From Tetraselmis striata (taxonomy: Eukaryota; Chlorophyta; Chlorodendrophyceae; Chlorodendrales; Chlorodendraceae): a stretch of DNA of 64,000 nucleotides. The notes under the pieces are model-generated. The model made no database searches. It had not been told where the DNA came from and saw only the letters and a program-made list of their open reading frames with translations. A program made the translations under genes and the position numbers. The first letter of the stretch is position 1. Every line of letters begins with the position of its first letter. The DNA is taken from NCBI GenBank assembly GCA_006384855.1, contig VCJN01001372.1, forward strand, positions 62,001 to 126,000. The letters run 5' to 3'. Below are positions 59,089-64,000 of this stretch, piece by piece.

Positions 59089-59997
59089 TCACTCGTGCTC
59101 ACCTTCGCGGCCACGTCCACGTCCGCCGCCACGTCCTCGCCCACGCCCGCGACCTGCAGCTGCAGCCGCCACTCGAGAAGTAGCGGTCGCCTTGGCGCTG
59201 CTGGCAACGGTCGCCTCGAAAACACGACGCTCGTAGTCCCGCATGAGGTCCCCAAAGATCGCGGAACCCAGGTGCTCCGAAGCAGGCTGAAAATGCTGAG
59301 CTCGCAGCACATCCAGAACACCTTGGTCACCGTGCACACGCTTGATCTCATTGAGCTTCCGTAGGAAGGCCAAACGAAACCGAAACGCCTTGTCGATGGC
59401 CTCGGCGTGGTTCCGGGCTCTCGCGAGGTAGGGGGTGAAGTCCTGGTTGCTGGAAGGGACGTAGGGCAGTAGCTCGTCGAGCGCCACGAAAAGGGCGGCC
59501 ATGTGGGCCCCGAAACACGACATCCACAAGTACTCCTCCTGGGCCGGCAGACGCCGGTCATCCTGCTTGAGGTACTCGTTCGTTAGGTCGGTGCTCAAAG
59601 GGAAAAGTCCAGGCACTCGGCTGACCGGTCGAACGGCCTCGTAACCAGACTCTGCTCTCTGCAGTAGCTCTGGCACCGCGAGGTAATCATCCTCGGCACT
59701 CACGGATTTTGCTCCGACACGGCCGCTCTGGGCTAGCTCTAGCAAGTCGGGGCGCTCTGCGGCTCCCCCGCTGCCTGTCGGCTGTCTCGCGAAGCGCTGC
59801 CCTGAGTCGGAGCCATGTGCCCCTTCTCCATCAACAACGCGATCACGAGCCGTCAGTTGTGCCACAGCTGTAGCCAGCTCTCGCAGCAATGAAGACTGGG
59901 CCCTCATATCTGCGTTCAGCGACTGCAGCGTCGGCTCAGCGACGGGTTCTTCTCCATCTGACATAGTAACGCACGGACGTACGGACGAGAATATCAC
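59089..59997 (-). CDS. Gag-like protein of the recombinase element
   Basis: 302 residues, ahead of the recombinase frame on the same strand. The N-terminal part has a short coiled-coil-like segment (LNADMRAQSSLLRELATAVA), the middle is helical (LWMSCFGAHMAALFVALDEL; YLARARNHAEAIDKAFRF), and the tail is a GRGRGRGRGG-type arginine-glycine stretch, typical of nucleic-acid binding. Position, size and basic tail match the ORF1 of DIRS-order elements. It is separated from the recombinase frame by about 36 bp. Confidence 0.65.
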   Translation of the reverse strand: MIFSSVRPCVTMSDGEEPVAEPTLQSLNADMRAQSSLLRELATAVAQLTARDRVVDGEGAHGSDSGQRFARQPTGSGGAAERPDLLELAQSGRVGAKSVSAEDDYLAVPELLQRAESGYEAVRPVSRVPGLFPLSTDLTNEYLKQDDRRLPAQEEYLWMSCFGAHMAALFVALDELLPYVPSSNQDFTPYLARARNHAEAIDKAFRFRLAFLRKLNEIKRVHGDQGVLDVLRAQHFQPASEHLGSAIFGDLMRDYERRVFEATVASSAKATATSRVAAAAAGRGRGRGRGGGRGRGREGEHE

Positions 59998-60361
59998 ACT
60001 CGGGTGGCGAGCCGGGTGTGGTCTTGAACAACCTGGGGTGACCTTGCTCGCAACGGGTTACGAGACAGTTTTTACATCGCTGCGTGGAACGCAGCGAAAA
60101 CTGGAAGATGGCAGGCTCAGCTGTTCTGGCTGCTTTTATGTCTACTCGTGCTGCACCCAACAAGGGCGCAACAACAGTTACTAGTTCCCGTACCACTGCG
60201 CAGCACTTGTAGCTGAAAAGCGGTTAGGTCAAGGATGGAAACCCCATAAACTAGTTTAGATCATACCTGTACTCCGGCCCTTGCACCCGCTGTATGTATC
60301 CTGCTCGTAGAGATAATCAGCTAGAAAGCCCTTTATTCATATATAAATCACGATTATAATT

Positions 60362-60437
60362 ATTTTTTTCGCCTCCGGGAAGGGACTGGCACCAGTCCTG
60401 AGACCCCTGCAGCAATGCAGCGTCTCTACGACGGCCG
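60362..60437 (-). repeat. 70-bp A-tailed repeat, copy 3
   Basis: On the minus strand it reads ACGGCCGTCGTAGAGACGCT, a diverged middle, GGACTGGTGCCAGTCCCT, then GGAGGCGAAAAAAATAA. It lies between the two recombinase-type elements, in opposite orientation to the other two copies. Confidence 0.6.
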
Positions 60438-60517
60438 TTTAGGCAGCGATCGAATTGCGGGAAGCCCTGGGCCTCCGCGGCAGGCGAAGATTATATACAG
60501 GTAATCGTTATTTTAAA

Positions 60518-63117
60518 ATGCAATCGATTCTGGTTTTTCCAAAAAGAGTGGGGAAGCTGATTCACACGGAAAAGCGCCATTTTATGGCTTGAAGGGTTCA
60601 GCGAAAGCAACGGGGGGGGGGGGGGGTCGGAGGAGGAGCCCGCAGGGCAGAGGCGGAAACGTAAGGGCGCTGCCGAAGGCAGCGAGCTGGAAGATGGCAG
60701 ACGAGCTGTTGATGGCTGTCCTAAGTAGCCGACCGGGAGCGCAGGGCTCGCGGGCGATGGGGCAGCCCGTACTGAAACCCGATGATACGGGTTATTTAAC
60801 CGGTTGAAACCACTAACAGACCGTACGGGTCGCACTAGGACAGTTAAATTTGTTAGGAAACCCAATAAACACGTTTAAAACACTTCAACATGCAATCGAG
60901 TCTGGTCTTGCCAGTTTACACGCGGTTCGTTTACGACTGCGAGCGAGCGTGGGTAGTCGTCATACATCGGCATGCGTGCCGACCAGACGAAGGCGGAAGA
61001 CGAAGGCGAAAGATGTCTTGAGTTGCAGAAGGGGTCTCGCGCCGAGAGGATAAGAACCTCAATCGAGGCGCAGGCGCAGAATATACGCGGACGGGAGATG
61101 TTGATGCCGGCGCGTCATATATGCCGGACGTGTAGCGCAATTAAGGCGCCGTCTCCCGACGGCGCCCTACATCAACATTTGCCGCGCGCCGTGGTGCACC
61201 ACGGCGTGCGGCACGAGCCGGAATTGCAGGCCAGTAGAAGGAGGGGTAGAAGCGGCCAAGCTGGCGACGAGTGCCCAACAAAGCAGCGGCACAGGCCGCA
61301 CCAGTAGGACGAGTACATCTGCGCATTCCAGCGCGCGAGCGCGCGCCTCGTACAACAACCAGGTGAAGTATTGGTACGCTGTACGCGACGCGATGGTAAC
61401 TCTGAACCTGTATTGGCGATGCAACAATACGGGGGTGGACACGCAACAACGCGCGATGACAGCGGTGTAAGGCAGCTGCCATCACCAGCGGGGGTTGTTA
61501 TTTCGTCGCCTCGCGTGAAGGTAGGGCGACGGATGAAACGCACAACGCTTATTAGGGGCGCGGGAACGTGGGACCCTGTGTGGTCGTGTCGTACCGACTC
61601 TTAGGTGTGTCAGGGTCGGTTGTCGGCTACGTCGCAGAAGACCCGCCGACTCGGTAGGCTGTCGCCGTGGGTCTTTCTTCGCGGAGAGCGGTGAGGCGGC
61701 CGCCGCTGCTGATGCACCAGCGACGGGTGCGGACCACCTCACAAGGCGTAGGCTACGGATGACGCCACGAAATGCACAATAAGTCCCCCGGCGGGCACCT
61801 CGTAGTGTTGTCACATGTGCGATGTCGTGACGTCGGGAGCGGGTTGGCCGGCGTAGAGGCCCAGTATAATTGTAGCCTATGCCGGCCCGTAGCGATGCCA
61901 ATGATATCGGGGCTAGGGTGACGACGAGGCGGCCGTTGTTGCTGCACAAGCGACGGTCATCGCCGAGGTTCCAAACCCAGAGTCGGCCAGGGGTAGATTC
62001 TGACACCACGAGACGTCAGACACGCCAAGTGGTAGAGCTGCCCCCTCGCGGGTAGCTGCAGGTTGTCGTGGTCCTTGTGAAGACGACGTTGCAATAGGCG
62101 GAAGCGTCGGAGACGCGTCGGGACGAGCCGCCCACATAAACGCCTCCCCCTGCGACCACACCAAACGTTGTTGAGGCATGATTAGGGTGAGGGCAACGAG
62201 CCCTCTCAAAACACCGGCGCATGAACGGCGCCACCCCCGTAACGTACCAATTGCGCGAGTACTTCCGGAAAACCACAGCGTGTAATAACGACCGTTGATG
62301 AAACGACGCCCTGCTGCGAGGACACGCGGATGACCGGGTTGAAGTATATTGCGGGACAACAAATGACCGCCCCGACGACACGGACGTCCCCCTCCGTCCG
62401 GCGCGCCGATTTGTTGTGGCAGGCGTAGTTGTCGTCGTTGACCGCTGTGAGGAGCAGCGGCCATATGGTGCCAAGCGCGTCCACCTCATCTAACCCTCAA
62501 GAGTTGACTACTGCGAGAGGGTGATCCAGCACTGCGGGAGCCCCGACAACCTGTACTGCGGCTCGACTTCGGGTGTTGAGGTTTAACCCCCCCCCCCCCC
62601 CCCCCCCCCCAGCCCCCCCCCCCAACGGGACCCCCCAGCTCCAATTCCTTGCCGTGTGCATCGCTACCCGAAACGTCCCAGCTGCAAAGCCATGGCAAAA
62701 ACGGAAAACGACATCGGGCGCACGAGTAGTGATTGAAATCCACATTACCGAGGGGTTGTCTATCGCTGCGGCGTGATGTTGTAACGCCTGTGCACGGCAC
62801 GACGACTCACTACCGGGTGGATGAACCTCGGTACGGACTTGTTCAACCTTACTTTGTGACTCTCACGCGCACAAGTACGCGAAGCCGCTGCCGAAGGCAG
62901 CGAGCTGGAAGATGGCCGAGGAGCTGCTGGTGCCTATCCTAAGAAGCTCCTCGGCCGGGAGCGCAGGGCTCGCGGGCGATGGGGCAGCCCGTACTGAAAC
63001 CGATGGAACCGCTTATTTAACCGGTTGAAACCACCAACAAAACCTCTCGGGTCGCATTAGGACAGGTTGATTTGTTACGAAACCCCGCCATATAAATACG
63101 TTTTGAACATATCATGC
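60518..63117 (-). mobile_element. Related split-repeat element without recognised genes
   Basis: Ends copy the layout of the neighbouring element. B2-like ATGCAATCGATTCTGG (60518-60540), A2 (about 60680-60890), B1-like ATGCAATCGAGTCTGG (60890-60914), an interior of about 2 kb, and A1 (about 62895-63117). A1 and A2 share CTGGAAGATGGC, GGGAGCGCAGGGCTCGCGGG, CCGTACTGAAACC and TTATTTAACCGGTTGAAACC, but clearly differ in places. The interior shows neither RT nor recombinase. The stretch 62340-63117 matches the reverse complement of 48376-49125, including a long C run. It looks like a non-autonomous derivative, older than the 57.1-60.3 kb copy. Confidence 0.6.
62587..62616 (+). repeat. C homopolymer inside the 62.3-63.1 kb repeat
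   Basis: A C run of about 25-30, with further C runs just after it. The homologous place in the inverted partner (about 48867-48886) has a G run of about 20, so the tract is inherited with the element but has changed length. Confidence 0.85.
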
Positions 63118-64000
63118 TGCTGCGCGCCCACGCGTACTACTGTCGACGTACCATCAGATGGCTAATGCACAAGTATTTTGCAGGGCGTGACCAGCACGGC
63201 GGATACAAGACGCATACTAAACGGCAGGAATGAAAATATATAGCGCAACACAAGTGAGGGTACAACATACTCATACCCGGCGGGTGCTCGCGCCGCGTCC
63301 CCGCGTACTGGTACGGTACTCCTGCCGCGCGCCCGTGACAAAACCGGGCGGTGACCACCCGAACGCCAGCAGCGCCAACCGCAGCACTAATTTTTACATG
63401 TACCACTCCGTCGCTGCCACCCATGAGGCCGTGACAGGCTAGAATCTCTCTGATGCGTACCAGCACGCCGGTAGCATCACGAGAAAACACCATTGGCTCC
63501 TAAGCTCGTAGCGCCGCTTCCAGCGCTGGCTGTCAGGCTGTCGGCCTCGTGAGTCCGCGCAATATTCAGGCCACATGCCGGGATGCCGCATGCCGCGCAG
63601 GCCGATACTAAAATAATAGAGCGGTTGCCGATGTAGTTATAAAGTACTAATACGACGTAGAATCATCGTTGCATCCATCATCAGCCGCTCCTCCTATCGT
63701 CTATCCGCGCGCGGCCCGCGGCTGCCCTCAGTCCCTGCCGCCCCAACCGCGGAGAGACGTCCTCGCGCTGCCCCAGGCGACCCATTCCTCCGGAGCCGAG
63801 TCTTCTGCACGCTCGGGGAAGATCACTACAGGTGAGCAGCAGCCCAACGGTGGTGTGTGCAAGTGCGCGCTCCGCCGCACCCGCCACATGTACGACAGGG
63901 TACGGTACTTCGTACAGCACCGCACGCCCAGCATGTTTATCACCGCATCAGCTGGACTGCGGCCTGGGCAGAGGTGGCGCAGCTAGGCCGCGCGCCGCAC
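63118..64000. other. Right edge of window, no firm gene
   Basis: AT-rich and mixed DNA with no clear domain. At 63669-63831 a Pro/Ser/Arg-rich plus-strand frame ends at a good donor (CACTACAG then GTGAGC), so an exon of a gene running out of the window is possible, but no protein family is recognisable. Confidence 0.3.

Larger units (their letters stand above)
57112..60264 (-). mobile_element. Tyrosine-recombinase retroelement relative with split direct repeats, young copy
   Basis: Read on the minus strand the order is: repeat A1 (60264-60095), a gag-like frame (59997-59089), a tyrosine-recombinase frame (59052-57346), repeat B1 (57369-57343), repeat A2 (57344-57175), repeat B2 (57138-57112). 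A1 and A2 are 170 bp and appear identical; B1 and B2 are 27 bp and identical. This A-ORFs-B-A-B layout is the split direct repeat structure known from PAT/Ngaro-type DIRS-order elements. Both frames look whole. No reverse transcriptase or RNase H is present, so this 3.15-kb copy is probably moved by an RT supplied elsewhere. Identical repeats suggest a recent insertion. Confidence 0.8.

Noticed and set aside
1-64000. CRISPR arrays, operons or bacterial-style promoters
   Set aside because: The window is eukaryotic nuclear DNA with spliced genes; no regularly spaced short repeats with unique spacers were seen.

Overview
This is nuclear DNA from a GC-rich eukaryote. Genes are split by many GT-AG introns with conserved phases, and the space between and inside them is full of transposable elements, microsatellites and unusually long runs of G or C. 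A green alga or a similar protist fits best: the cell-surface gene has 'CCAGEVDDCGVCDG'-type cysteine motifs of a kind common in algal wall and surface proteins, DIRS-like tyrosine-recombinase retroelements are present, and one intron carries a TTTTAGGG telomere-like patch. This assignment is an inference and the species cannot be named.

Layout. 1-8.2 kb is gene-free. It holds a minus-strand DIRS-like fossil interrupted by a terminal-inverted-repeat insertion (3.33-4.57 kb) and by a LINE-type reverse transcriptase (4.94-7.03 kb). 8.24-13.91 kb (+) is an eight-exon ankyrin/RING-finger gene, a likely E3 ubiquitin ligase. 15.6-20.6 kb (+) is a second, less clear gene of similar composition whose 5' end is not resolved. 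20.6-24.1 kb is repeat-rich. 24.11-29.86 kb (+) is a four-exon gene for a 1,643-residue single-pass surface protein with a signal peptide, a long Asp/Gly/Pro/Ser repeat region, DGYYG repeats, cysteine motifs and one membrane helix. 31.05-42.43 kb (-) is a 22-exon Slo/BK-type potassium channel of about 1,175 residues; all of its splice phases agree. 45.19-47.16 kb (-) is a two-exon EF-hand protein. 48.4-54.0 kb is a large decayed DIRS-like element. 55.03-56.74 kb (-) is a two-exon membrane-anchored methyltransferase. 57.1-63.1 kb holds two more tyrosine-recombinase-type elements side by side. One has identical split direct repeats plus gag-like and recombinase frames but no reverse transcriptase. 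The other has the same end layout and no recognised genes. The last 0.9 kb shows nothing firm.

Repeats. A short terminal-inverted-repeat (MITE-like) family with ends near GGTGCCGACGC occurs about six times, mostly inside introns of the three largest 5'-half genes. A 70-bp repeat with an A-rich tail occurs three times. Several 0.4-0.8 kb repeat pairs were found by eye. The channel and the EF-hand gene are neighbours on the same strand and both relate to ion or calcium signalling, but nothing in the sequence shows that they work together.

Limits. Gene models were built by hand from open frames, GT-AG sites and phase agreement. No database search was possible, and repeat identities were judged by eye.
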